From NCBI RefSeq assembly GCF_000372725.1, contig NW_005200478.1, positions 64,968 to 128,967 on the forward strand: a stretch of DNA of 64,000 bases, written 5' to 3'. A program made the translations under genes and the position numbers. Within the stretch, counting starts at the first letter, position 1; each line of letters starts with the position of its first letter. Source of the DNA: Emiliania huxleyi CCMP1516. Lineage: Eukaryota; Haptophyta; Isochrysidales; Noelaerhabdaceae. Below, piece after piece: positions 20,927 to 31,357 of this stretch. A model generated the notes under the pieces. It searched no databases, had not been told where the DNA came from, and saw only the letters and a program-made list of their open reading frames with translations.

Positions 20927-21862
20927 NNNNNNNNNNNNNNNNNNNNNNNNNNNNNNNNNNNNNNNNNNNNNNNNNNNNNNNNNNNNNNNNNNNNNNNNNN
21001 NNNNNNNNNNNNNNNNNNNNNNNNNNNNNNNNNNNNNNNNNNNNNNNNNNNNNNNNNNNNNNNNNNNNNNNNNNNNNNNNNNNNNNNNNNNNNNNNNNNN
21101 NNNNNNNNNNNNNNNNNNNNNNNNNNNNNNNNNNNNNNNNNNNNNNNNNNNNNNNNNNNNNNNNNNNNNNNNNNNNNNNNNNNNNNNNNNNNNNNNNNNN
21201 NNNNNNNNNNNNNNNNNNNNNNNNNNNNNNNNNNNNNNNNNNNNNNNNNNNNNNNNNNNNNNNNNNNNNNNNNNNNNNNNNNNNNNNNNNNNNNNNNNNN
21301 NNNNNNNNNNNNNNNNNNNNNNNNNNNNNNNNNNNNNNNNNNNNNNNNNNNNNNNNNNNNNNNNNNNNNNNNNNNNNNNNNNNNNNNNNNNNNNNNNNNN
21401 NNNNNNNNNNNNNNNNNNNNNNNNNNNNNNNNNNNNNNNNNNNNNNNNNNNNNNNNNNNNNNNNNNNNNNNNNNNNNNNNNNNNNNNNNNNNNNNNNNNN
21501 NNNNNNNNNNNNNNNNNNNNNNNNNNNNNNNNNNNNNNNNNNNNNNNNNNNNNNNNNNNNNNNNNNNNNNNNNNNNNNNNNNNNNNNNNNNNNNNNNNNN
21601 NNNNNNNNNNNNNNNNNNNNNNNNNNNNNNNNNNNNNNNNNNNNNNNNNNNNNNNNNNNNNNNNNNNNNNNNNNNNNNNNNNNNNNNNNNNNNNNNNNNN
21701 NNNNNNNNNNNNNNNNNNNNNNNNNNNNNNNNNNNNNNNNNNNNNNNNNNNNNNNNNNNNNNNNNNNNNNNNNNNNNNNNNNNNNNNNNNNNNNNNNNNN
21801 NNNNNNNNNNNNNNNNNNNNNNNNNNNNNNNNNNNNNNNNNNNNNNNNNNNNNNNNNNNNNN
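20927..21862. other. Assembly gap (936 N)
   Basis: Undetermined bases. The gap removes the 5' part of the SANT-domain gene on the plus strand and the upstream part of the VPS13-like gene on the minus strand. The spacing and even the relative order of these genes inside the gap are unknown. Confidence 1.
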
Positions 21863-21864
21863 CG

Positions 21865-24186
21865 GCGGCCGACGCGGAGGCGCCTGCGGCCACCGCGCCG
21901 CGGCCGAAGGCGGCCGCGCCCGCCGAGGCGCCCGAGGCGGCGGCTCCCGACCCGGCTCCCCCCGCGCCCGCGCCCGAGGCGGCCGCTCCCGACGACGGCG
22001 AGCCGGCTCCCGCCGCGGCAGACGACGACGCCCTCCCGGTTGGCGAGCGGGCCGCGCCCGAGCCCGCTCCGGCGCCCGCTCCGGCGGCGCCAAAGCCGAG
22101 CAAGATGGAGCTGCTGGGCAAGATCGACGACATCGAGACGGTGATCGAGGAGAAGGAGAAGATCATCGAGGTCGCCGAGGCGAAGCGTACCGCCGCGCAG
22201 CGCGCCGCCGCCCTCGTCGAGGCCAAGGCGCTCCAGGCGAGCACCCCGAGCGGCGCGGACGGTGGCGGCTCGTCATCGACGGCCTCGCGGCGCGAGGCGA
22301 TGTCGATCCCCGACCTGATCGAGCTGCTCTACATGCGCAACGCGAAGGCGGCCGAGAAGTCGCACGAGGCGCTTCTCGCCCGGCTCGAGGAGGGCGGCCG
22401 CGTGGGGCGGAACGACGAGCCCGTCTTCGCCTCCGAGCTGCCGCTGTACCGCGCCAACCTCGCCAGCCGCGCAAAGATGGCGCGGCGGCTGCTTCCGGCG
22501 GTGCGCGAGCGCGCGCAGGGCCTCGAGCAGACGAACGCGCAGCTCCGCGCGCGCTTCTCCCAGCTGCAGCGCGCGTGGGACACCGCGACGGCCAAGCGCG
22601 AGCGGGAGCGCGAGAAGCGCAAGTCGCTCAAGACGGCTCACGACGACGGCGCCAGCGGCGGGCGCGCCAGCCGCAACCGCACGGTCGGCTCCTTCGACGT
22701 CGTGCGGTCGGAGGAGGAGATGAACGCAGTGCTGGCGCAGCTCGCCGAGCAGGAGAAGAAGGAGCGCAACGACGACTGGTGCCGCGCCAATTGCGCGGTC
22801 CCGACGCCGATGCTGCTCGAGCCGCTCCTGTCTGCCACGCCGACGTTTATACCGCGCAACGGCGTCATCCCGGACGTGATGGCGGACGAGCGCGAGCGGA
22901 AGAAGCGGATGGTGTGGAGCGAGGAGGAGGAGGCCCTCTTCACCGCAAAGTACCTCACCTACCCCAAGAACTTCCGCAAGATTGCCTCCTTCCTCGAGTG
23001 GAAGTCGCCCGGCGACTGCGTCCAGTTCTACTACCTCAACAAGTACAAGCTCGACCTCAAAAAGACGCTGCTGAAGACGCAGCGCCGCCGCCCCGGCTCG
23101 ACGCCGCGTGCGTTCCGCGAGGTGCAGGCCATCACGCCCGCGCGCGCCGTCGAGGCGCCCAAGCCGGTCAACGACAAGGACTTTGTCACCAACCCCTTCC
23201 GGCAGGGCATGCGCGCGCGCGCGCGCAACTTCTCGTACAAGGAGTCGGACATCGCCTCCCGCGCAGAGGGGTCGGAGGAGGTCGCCGAGCCTGCGGCCGC
23301 ACTGCCGCCGCTGCCGCCGCTCCCCGCCAGCGGCGCCACCTCGAACCGCTGGTCGGACGCGGAGCGCAGCAGGCTCGCCGCGGCGGTGCAGCGGCACGGC
23401 ACCTCGGCGTGGGCGCAGGTCGCGCAGCAGGTGGGGACAAAGACGTCGACGCAGTGCAAGAACTATTACGCAAACTACCGCGACCGGCTGCCCGGCCTCG
23501 GCGGCAAGGAGGAGGCCGCCGCCGGCGCCAAGCGCGAGCGGGAGGAGGGGTCCGGTCCGGCGAGGAGCGGCAAGAAGGCGCGCGAGCTCAAGGGCGGCAA
23601 GGACAAGAAGAAGGCGCTCGCGGCGCACAGCGGGAGCGCGGCTGGCCAGCTGCACGAGCCGGAGGATGCCGTGGCAGCGGTCGCAGCTGCGGCGGCGCAC
23701 GCGAGCGCGCAGCCACAGCTACCTCCGCCACAGCCACCTCCGCCGCAGCCACCTCCGCCGCAGCCTCCTCCGCCGCCTGAGCCGCCTGAGCCAACGCAAC
23801 CGCTCACGCAGCAGCAGCAGGCGCAACCGCCGCAGCAGCAAGCGTCACTGCCGCCGCCGCAGCAGACGCAGCCGCCACCGCAGCAGACACCGCCGTCGCC
23901 GCAGCAACAGCCTCAGCAGGCGCGGGCTTCGCCGAGTGGTCCCGGAATGCACGCTGCGATAGCAGCCGCGATCGCCGCCGGGGCGGCAGCTATCGGTACT
24001 CCCCCGGTGAAGCCCGAGGCCAAGGCCGAGCTGCCGCCCCCTTTGTCCGGTGCGGATGTGCCGGCCGCCGCCGCCGCCCCTCCAGCCGCTGAGCCCGAGG
24101 GCGATGCGGGCGCCGCCACCGCAAGTGCCGAGCGCGAGCCCAGCGACGCAGGAGACTCTGCGATGGCAGACGCCTCTGTCAGCTGA
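21865..24186 (+). CDS. SANT-domain corepressor-like protein (NCoR/SMRT type), 5' end in gap
   Basis: The frame enters from the gap and stays open to a stop at 24184-24186, about 773 codons without an intron. After an Ala/Pro-rich entry comes a coiled coil (KMELLGKIDDIETVIEEKEK). A first SANT domain follows (KRMVWSEEEEALFTAKYLTY ... CVQFYYLNKYKLDLKK), then a second Myb/SANT domain (NRWSDAERSRLAAAVQRHGT ... CKNYYANYRDR). Two SANT domains behind a coiled coil is the architecture of NCoR/SMRT and fungal Snt1, scaffolds of histone deacetylase complexes. The tail (about 23700-23930) is Pro/Gln-rich. Nuclear chromatin function is inferred from the family. Confidence 0.75.
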   Translation, partial: AADAEAPAATAPRPKAAAPAEAPEAAAPDPAPPAPAPEAAAPDDGEPAPAAADDDALPVGERAAPEPAPAPAPAAPKPSKMELLGKIDDIETVIEEKEKIIEVAEAKRTAAQRAAALVEAKALQASTPSGADGGGSSSTASRREAMSIPDLIELLYMRNAKAAEKSHEALLARLEEGGRVGRNDEPVFASELPLYRANLASRAKMARRLLPAVRERAQGLEQTNAQLRARFSQLQRAWDTATAKREREREKRKSLKTAHDDGASGGRASRNRTVGSFDVVRSEEEMNAVLAQLAEQEKKERNDDWCRANCAVPTPMLLEPLLSATPTFIPRNGVIPDVMADERERKKRMVWSEEEEALFTAKYLTYPKNFRKIASFLEWKSPGDCVQFYYLNKYKLDLKKTLLKTQRRRPGSTPRAFREVQAITPARAVEAPKPVNDKDFVTNPFRQGMRARARNFSYKESDIASRAEGSEEVAEPAAALPPLPPLPASGATSNRWSDAERSRLAAAVQRHGTSAWAQVAQQVGTKTSTQCKNYYANYRDRLPGLGGKEEAAAGAKREREEGSGPARSGKKARELKGGKDKKKALAAHSGSAAGQLHEPEDAVAAVAAAAAHASAQPQLPPPQPPPPQPPPPQPPPPPEPPEPTQPLTQQQQAQPPQQQASLPPPQQTQPPPQQTPPSPQQQPQQARASPSGPGMHAAIAAAIAAGAAAIGTPPVKPEAKAELPPPLSGADVPAAAAAPPAAEPEGDAGAATASAEREPSDAGDSAMADASVS

Positions 24187-24394
24187 GTCTCCTTTTTTGT
24201 CTCTATTGTACATGCAAATAACAGAAAAGAGGACACCTCCACCGTAGCGCTGTGCAGGTGGGTGTCGGAATACGGAGAACAGCGCGAGTCGCGAGGCCGA
24301 GGGGGTTGTTGTTGTTCTCGGTTCTCGCGAGCTCCACGACCTCCCGGCTCCCGCGACCTGTCTCGCTGTCCAACCAAGTCCGGATGTCGCCGCG

Positions 24395-25237
24395 TCACTT
24401 GGGCTGGTTGGGCAGCCGGAAGAGTTCTCCGAGCGCCTGAGAGACGACGGTGGCGTGCTGGCTCGAGATGCGGCGGCGATGGGCTCTTGGCAGCGGCAGG
24501 GCGAAAGGGGGGGGAGGTGGGCCTTTCGGAAGGAGGCGCAGTTGTACTCGAGCAAGCCCTGCTGCTGCATCACAGACTCCTTGAGGATGCAGACCTGCGG
24601 AGGAGCGGGGCTCGAGCCGCGCGGGGAGGGGCGAGGGGGGCGAGGAGGGGTTCGCGGCGCAAGCGGACCAGCGCGAGCGAGCGGTTCATCTCTCGCAGAA
24701 AGAGGGCGGTGCCGTTGTTGAGAGTGATGACGCAGTTTGAGGCGGTGGAGCCAGTGCCGTCGTCAGCCCCCTCGCCGAGGCCTGAAGCGAGGCAGGGCGG
24801 AGGTGAGCACACCTCGAGTCTGTCTGCCGCCTGTGCTGCTGCAGCCGCGCCGTAGATGCAGGAGACGTCGATGACGACGTCGATCATGTCGGCGCAGAGC
24901 TCGTACGACTGCATGTCGACCTGCGCGTGCGGCGGTGCGACGCGGGGTGAGGCTCATCTTGCATCTCGGCTGCATCTCGGCTGCATCTCGGCTGCATCTC
25001 ACCAGCGACGAGTCGGTTGCGATGTAGATCTTCGAGACGACGTCGAAGAGGAAGGCCTGGGAGGGGAGAAGGCGCGAGAGGGGGGTGGGTAGGTGTGTGT
25101 GTGTGTGTGAGTGTGTGTGTGTGTGCCTTCTCGATGCGGCACGAGGCGACGAGGATGTCGAGCAGCGACTCGAGGGTGGGCAGCTGAGGGATGAGCTGCT
25201 GCACCACCTGCTCCAGGCCGGGGGGGCCAGGGTGTGT

Positions 25238-25323
<86 letters not shown>

Positions 25324-26422
25324 GGCCGAGGAGGGGCTGGGTCGGGGGGGGGGGGGGGGGGGATGCTCCTTGGAGAAGGCCTCGAAGACGGAGTGGTCGT
25401 AGATGGAGGTGAGGTGAAAGTTGACCTGTGGCGGGAGGAGGGCTGTGGGTGCTCCGTGTCGCCCCTCCTCGCCCTCACCTCCCCCCCGCCGCCGCCACCC
25501 GCCCCCTCCCTCCCACGCGCCTTGACGTGCTGCAGCCGTGCGGCGGTGAGCTCCTCGGAGAGGTGCGCCTTCGGAGATTTAATATTACTTAGATCAGGAG
25601 AGTAATTAATTAAGGCGGTGAGCTCCTCGGAGAGGTGCGCCTTCAGGGAGGGTCCGAGGAGGGTCGAGCAAGGGTCCGAGAGGGATCGGAGAGGGCTCTG
25701 GAAGGGCCGCTCAGAGGGACGCCTGCAGCTCGCGCTGGCACTCGATCCGCTGGTCCTCGGAGAAGGAGTCCACCTGGCGGCGGCGACAGGCAGGTGTCGG
25801 GGGCGTGTGAGGGACGTGTCCTGGACGTGTCCTGGGCAAGAGTGTGGCCCTCCGTCCGGCGGAGGGAAGGTCCGGCCGGTCGGCGGCGCTGGGAAGGCAG
25901 TGTGCTGGGCGCGAGGGGCGGGCGGCGGGCGGCGCTGCGGTGGCGGCGGTGGCGGGCGGAATGCCTTGTGCACGAGAACCTCGAAGACGATGCTCGGGTT
26001 GATCCGGTACGCCGTCCCTATCGTGGCCTGGAGGAGGGAGGCGGGTGGGTTGGCCACAGCCGAGCACAAGGGCTGGCCCACGCTCAGGCGGCCGTTACCT
26101 GCAGCCGCGCGAGCGCCTCTGCGTGGTCGTCCTGCGCATCGATGACCCAGACGAGTGCGCTGCAGCCGCCAAAGGTGAGCTCGGGCTTGACGGCGGCCGA
26201 GGTGGTGTCAACGTGGCCCGGAAAGTCCCAAACCTCGAACTGCACAAAGGAGGAGTTCGCAATGTCGTTCTTGACAAGCTTATTCGTCGGCTCCAGGAAG
26301 AGCGTCTCGTGTGGGGACATCTTGTGGAAGACGACCTTCTGGATCGACGACTTACCGGCGCGCCGCGCGCCCATCAAAAGCACGCGGGGCGTCGAGGGCC
26401 CGTCGTGGCGGGCGGATGCCAT
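24395..26422 (-). CDS. Rag GTPase C/D-type (Gtr2 family)
   Basis: About ten exons can be read; the first three are 26422-26099, 26027-25965 and 25773-25723. The G domain has GARRAGKSS (P-loop) and WDFPGHVD. Later exons give [50 protein letters not shown] and [20 protein letters not shown], all in RagC/D order, and the last ends [10 protein letters not shown]. Rag heterodimers recruit TORC1 to lysosome/vacuole membranes in response to amino acids. Exons 2 and 3 end in GC donors. Exon 4 starts within a 31-bp duplication around an AT-rich insert. Introns hold a long GT/CA microsatellite and CCGAGATG repeats. The 3' ends of this gene and the SANT gene are 208 bp apart. Confidence 0.88.
24957..25002 (-). 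repeat. CCGAGATGCAG repeat forming the 5' half of a RagC/D intron
   Basis: On the minus strand the 83-nt intron 25002-24921 begins GTGAGATGCAGCCGAGATGC and continues with three more copies of the unit. The unit matches those at 3487-3567 and 6525-6600. Confidence 0.85.
25093..25320 (+). repeat. GT/CA microsatellites in RagC/D introns
   Basis: A (GT)n block lies at 25096-25126. A nearly pure run of about 45 GT units occupies about 25231-25320, followed by a G-run at 25347-25361. Both are in introns of the minus-strand RagC/D gene, where they read as CA repeats. They would be highly variable in length. Confidence 0.9.
25542..25644 (-). repeat. AT-rich insert between 31-bp direct repeats at RagC/D exon 4
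   Basis: The same 31 bp lies at 25542-25572 and 25614-25644, with 41 bp between, mostly A/T with imperfect inverted ends (TTTAATATTAC against GTAATTAATTAA). On the minus strand each copy begins GAAG|GCGCACCTCTCC, the presumed acceptor and start of exon 4. Starting at the upstream copy adds an in-frame 24-residue insert; the downstream copy gives the family length. Confidence 0.85.
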
Positions 26423-26696
26423 TGGTGGCAGAGCGTTCGCAACCGCCCGAGGTGTGCCGGGGCAGCTAGCGGCGAGAGTTCGCCCCCGAGAGTTCGTCTC
26501 TTGGTGCGAAAGAATTCTCGCAGAGCATGACCTGGGGCATGACCTAGGGCGCCGCCGCCGGCATCGCGGCAAGCCAACTAGCCAATCGGGGGGTCCAAAT
26601 CATCATCTCGCTTTTTTGATTCTTTTCTCTTGGACCCCCAAACGCCAGGGAAACGACCATCTCCTTCGACTCAGGGGCCGAGCGGGTGGGCTAGAT

Positions 26697-29676
26697 CTAG
26701 AAGCCCAGGAGCTTCCGCGCCCACCCGATGATCTCCTTGTCTGCGGGCAGCTTCGCGACGGTGGAGCCCTTGTCCTCGCCCCTCTTCTGCCAGTCGGGCA
26801 GGCTCATCTTGCACTCCGCGATGGAGCCGCTGGCGGTGAAGTACTCGTTGTCGTGCACAACCGTCTTGGCCGCACCGTCGCAGGCGAAGCCGCCGACGTC
26901 GTTGCCAGTGAGGACGAGCTTGTTGTCGTAGAAGCGGTCCTCGTGCCCCGGCCGCTGCGAGCACACGCCGAGGCCCCGGCCGACATAGGCGTACACGTTG
27001 GAGTAGTGGTGGTTGTCGTGGCCGCCAAAGTCGTTCTTCATGCCCTGCCCGCCGTAGACGAGGAAGTTGTGGTGCGTCTTGTAGTACGCCGAGCCGTCGT
27101 CATTGTCGACATCCTCCTGCGGCGTGGGCGGCGGCGTGAGGGGCGGCGTGAGGGCGGCGTCGCAAGTGGCAGGAGGCGGGCCTGCGGGCTGTAGTTGTCG
27201 ATGAAGAAGTTGTGATGGATCTCGCGCCACGCCATCGTCATCGAGGCGCTGCCGTCGCGCACCGTCGTGAGGAAGGGCTGGCGGTCCCACGAGTTGAACG
27301 GGCCGTGGTCGCCGCTCTCGCGGCAGGTGGAGAAGACGAGATTGTGCGAGATCTCGTCGCCGCCGCCGAAGCCGTCGTTGGCGTTGATCCCAGCGCGCGG
27401 CCCGTTGAAGAAGACGTTGCCGCTCACCTACCGTGGGACGCGTCGTGGACGCGTCGTGGACGCATCGCCGCGGCCCGTTGGAAAGAGACGTCGCCGCGCG
27501 CCGTCGACTGCGCCGTCTTGGCCTGCACGAAGAAGGACGACTGCTTCTCGTAGAGGCCAACCTCGCGGGCGCTGCAGCCGGAGACGGTGGTGTAGCGCGG
27601 GTGGTTGCCGTCTGTCCCGTCCACCCCCGCGTGCGGGTAGTTTTCGATCCGCTCGCCGGGCCTGCCCGGGTCGGACGCCTGAGGGGACGCGTCGCGGACG
27701 TGTCACGGTCGTGTCATGCATGGGCCACGGGTCCGCTCGGGCCCCGACGCCGTCTCGTTGGTGTACCCCCACGCGGCGACCGCATTCCCTCCGACGAAGG
27801 CGAAGTCGGAGTTGGTGATGGCGGCGTGGCGGTTGTACCCCGACACCATCACCGCGTTCCCGTCGACCCGCTCGAAAGAGCACGCGTCGAATCGGACCCC
27901 CTCGGTGCCCTGCAGGAAGACGGCGCCCACGCGGTCCAGCGCCCAATCGCCGGCGGACGGGACGCCGTGCGGGTCCATGTACGTGTAGCGCGCGGCGCGG
28001 AAGGTGACGCCGCTGTGCGAGATGCCGCGCGCCTGCAGACGCGTCAGAGCCGGTCCAGGGCCGGCCCGCGGGCGAGGGGGCGCCGCTCTGGGAGACGGCG
28101 CGCACCGGCGCCCAACGCGACGCGCTGATGTTGACGAGCGTGCGGAGCGAAGGCGCGACGACCGACGCGGCGGCGGGCGGCGGCCCGGTGCCATTGTAAA
28201 AGAGGTAGAGCCGCTTCGCCTTCGTGTCGAAGAAGAACTCGCCCGGCGCGTCGAGCTCCTCGTAGATGTTCTCCACGAAGAAGTCGCCGCCGCGGTTTTC
28301 GCCGCGCGCGCCCTGGTTGCCGCCCTTGCCAAACGTGAAGTTGCCGGAGGAGGCGTTGTACGCGCCCACCTCGAACATCCAGTTGGCCCAGCGCGCAGGC
28401 CGCCACACGAAGAAGAGTGCGCCTACTCGCGGCCTTCTCGCCCGTGAGTCGCAGCCGTGTGTCGCAGCCGCCAGACGAAGCGAGAGGGGCCTACGGGCGA
28501 GCTCGGAGGCGCTCCGAGAGGGCCCCTGCAGGTGCCTCCGCGCGAGGGAGCGGGCGCCGGACGGGTCCTTGTACGGCGCGTGCGGCAGCGCGCCAGGCTT
28601 GGGCGTCACCCCCGACGGCGTGCGGAAGGCGAAGGCGCCTCCGCCAGACGGGTGGCGCGAGCACCAGTACGAGACGGGAGGGTCGTAGACGGAGCAGAGC
28701 CCGCCTGCTCGCGGCGTGAGGGGGTGTGAAGAGGCGCTCCTCGCAGAGGAGGCTCGCGCTCCAACCGAGCCCGACCCACTCCAATCATGTAGTGCTCGAA
28801 CCAGCCGCCGTTCGGGCGGTCGTGCGAACTGGCGTTGTCCGTGTAAAAGTGGACGGGCCCGAACTTGTTGAAGTCGGGCGGCGTCCAGTCGGCGTCCTTC
28901 TCGGAGACCATCCCGCCGTAGCCGGGCGACACCTCGATCCCTCCCGGCAGGTTCGGGTAGCGCGCCTGCACGAAGGCTCAGAGAAGGCTCAACAGCGCCG
29001 GCTCGTGTGCGGAGATGCCGGCCGGCAGGCTGGGGCAGCGCGCCCGCGTCGCGCGCACGCCGTCGATCTGCAGGCCCGGGATGTCGTCCACCCCGCTCAC
29101 GTCGGCGACCCAAATGTTGGTCGTCTCGTTGGCGGCGTTGCGACGCCCCACGTCGTGCGGCCTCCACGCAACCTTGAGCTCGACCCCGCCCGAAACGACC
29201 GGCACTTCGCCGGGGTGCGCCATGACCCGCAGGTTGGAGTGAGAGGCGTTTAGCGTGATTGTGGAGGAGAGGAAGTGCGTCCCTCCTCGGAGCACCACGG
29301 TGCGCACGGCGCTCGCCGCGGCGCGGTCGCAGGCCAGCTGGATCGACCGCAGCGGTGTCGCCTCGGTGCCTGCGCCCTCGTCGTCGCCCGCAGGTGAGAC
29401 AAAGATGCTCCCCGAGGGCGCAGGCTCAGGCTGGAAGGGCGACGTTGCGTCGGCGCCGCGCATCGGCGCCGTGCAGCCCGGTCCATTCAGTCCAAGCGCG
29501 TAGTAGAGCGACTCAAAGGAGCCCAAGCGGGGCAGCAGCTTCCGGCCGTAGTCGTAGGCCGCTTTGCGCATTTCGCAGTCGAACGAGGCTGGGACCTTGT
29601 CCGCGTGAGGCGCCCGGATCGGCCATTTGTTGCTGCTGCCGGCCGCCGTCGCAACGGAGAGCCCAACAATCATCAT
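26697..29676 (-). CDS. Secreted right-handed parallel beta-helix protein
   Basis: About eight exons in order from the ATG at 29676 to a stop at 26697-26699. The N-terminus MMIVGLSVATAAGSS is a likely short signal peptide. SGSIFVSPAGDDEGAGTEAT and PLRSIQLACDRAA follow, the usual start of carbohydrate-active beta-helix proteins. Later exons carry stacked-coil sequences such as FDACSFERVDGNAVMVSG, YNRHAAITNSDFAFVGGNAV and EISHNLVFSTCRESGDHG, typical of PbH1 repeats. The family includes polysaccharide lyases and C5-epimerases; the substrate is unknown. Introns near 27440 and 27690 contain GACACGTCC-type repeats. The promoter-linked element lies directly upstream in gene orientation. Confidence 0.7.
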
Positions 29677-29689
29677 ACGAGCCCTGAAA

Positions 29690-29975
29690 ACATGGGAAAA
29701 AGAATTGTGGCGCCCTAGAGATTTCCCATCCCTGTCCTTCTCCCACCCCTCGTTTGGCGTGCCCGTTTTATTTATTTATTTTATCCCATCCCCCGTGTGG
29801 TTTCTTTCTTTTTACGACGAGATTGGAACGACCGCGAGGTGGCATGAAGGTCACGAGAGATAGGGGGGGAGGAGGCAGACGCCCAAGGGAACACTCCTTT
29901 CCTTAAAATCCCTGTGTGGTGGCGGCCTGTGCGGTTCTCCCATCCCCCCGTGGGTTCGCGTGTTTTCCTTCTTTC
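29690..29975 (-). promoter_or_regulatory. Inverted-repeat element upstream of the beta-helix gene (minus orientation)
   Basis: On the minus strand the order is AAAGAAGGAAAACAC, GGGGGGATGGGAGAACCGC, GCCGCCACCACACAGGGATT and TTAAGGAAAGGAGTG, then CTTCATGCCACCTCGCGG. The same series lies at 50940-51140 on the plus strand. A second, partial repeat of the unit follows (29795-29690), then AATTCTTTTTCCC about 25 bp from the ATG. 29976-30397 shows no gene. Confidence 0.6.
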
Positions 29976-30397
29976 CTTTTATTACACCGGGCGCGGAACT
30001 GGGAGAGAGAGATTGTTGTGGGTGCGGGACTCGACTGGCGCGCACTGGCACGGACACGGGACACCGGGTGCACGCCAACATGCACCGCGGCCACCAGCGG
30101 AGAGAGCCGCCACGGTAAGCAACGTTGAAATGCAGCCCACTCCGGGATGTCTGTGTGTGACAGTGTGTGTTTGTGCCTTTCGGTTTGTTTCGTTGAACAG
30201 GCGCTCTCAGAAGAATGAGAATGATGGCCCACACTCACAATTTACTGCACGAAAGAACAAAGGTCAAAGCAAGCGACTGGTCGGTTCCATCTCAGTCACA
30301 ACGACAGAACGAGACGGGCTCGATAGTCATGTGAGCGCGCGCGCACACGTTGGTCTGAGTGCCCTCGACACAGGTTCCAGCTCGGGTAGCTACAGGT

Positions 30398-31191
30398 TCA
30401 AGCGGCGGCCGGCACTGGGCTCGAATGGACAGGCGACGGCGGGGCGCTCGACCTGGCGCTCGACACGAGGTCCAGCACAACGCCGCCGCCGCTCTTGCAG
30501 TTCTGCTTGAACATCCCTAGCTCGAGCGAGGTGACGCCCTGGTACGCTCCCGAGGCCTCGGGCACGATGGCGACGCACGTCACCTGCGAGAGGTCCACCG
30601 CCTCGCCGCGCGTGATCCGGCTCACCTTGATGGCCTCGGTGGTGGTGTAGATGGCGAGCGGCTTGGCGTCCATGTTTAGCACATGCGTGAACTCGCCCGG
30701 CCACGCCTGCGCGAGCTTGATGAACTGCGTCCACGCCTGGTAAAACTTGGTGTTATTCGGCCCGCCCAAGCCCTTCATGATGTCTGACCTGCCGCAGTTC
30801 TGAGTCAGCTTGAACGCCGGCACCTTGGCCTCCGTCTCGAAGAAGGCGAGTGCGCCTTCAACCTGCGTCCGGGTGCCAGGGTGCGGGGTGGCGGGCGGGC
30901 GTCACGGGCGGGCGGGGCCCAAGGGCATCGGGCGGGCGGGGCCCAAGGACGGGCGGAGGGGGTGGGGGCAATACGGTCAAGGATAGGTGGCGCAACGAAG
31001 CGACACCGCTCCGACTAATACACTCGCACCGGGTCGTTCTCCGTCCAAACCAGCTGCAGCGTGCCCTGTGCCACATCATTCCAAACCAGCGAGCCGCAGG
31101 TCGACGGCTTCTTCTGCTCGCGCTCGCGCTGTGAGAGCCGAGGCGCAGGAGCCGAGGCCTCACCACCGGGTGTTGAGGACGCGCAGCCCAT
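30398..31191 (-). CDS. Small conserved-looking protein with lipidation signal MGCASS
   Basis: Two exons, 31191-31030 and 30862-30398, join in frame across a GT-AG intron to give 208 residues. The N-terminus MGCASSTPGG carries Gly2 and Cys3 with Ser5/Ser6, the classic signal for N-myristoylation plus palmitoylation, so membrane attachment on the cytosolic side is expected. The body (GTLQLVWTEND, FETEAKVPAFKLTQNCGRSD, FIKLAQAWPGEFTHVLNMD) looks like a compact globular domain I do not recognise. The tail is Ser/Pro/Ala-rich. The start is 166 bp from the next start on the plus strand, so the promoters are back to back. Confidence 0.65.
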
Positions 31192-31357
31192 CACGGGCTA
31201 AGCTTCGGGAGGAGTAGAGCTTGACGCGTCCAGCAGTTGCAGAGCACCGAGTAGGGCTTGGCCGGCAGCCGCGCCTCGCCTCGATTGACTTGCAGAGCAC
31301 CAGTGCTTGCTTATCACGCATCGAAAAAGAAAACCGCGCCGGCGCTAGAGTGATGAG

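Noticed and set aside
22273-23700. Minus-strand open frame of 475 codons
   Set aside because: Antisense to the SANT-domain protein; no motif of its own.
25234-25320. Cys/Val repeat protein
   Set aside because: Translation of the GT microsatellite in a RagC/D intron.
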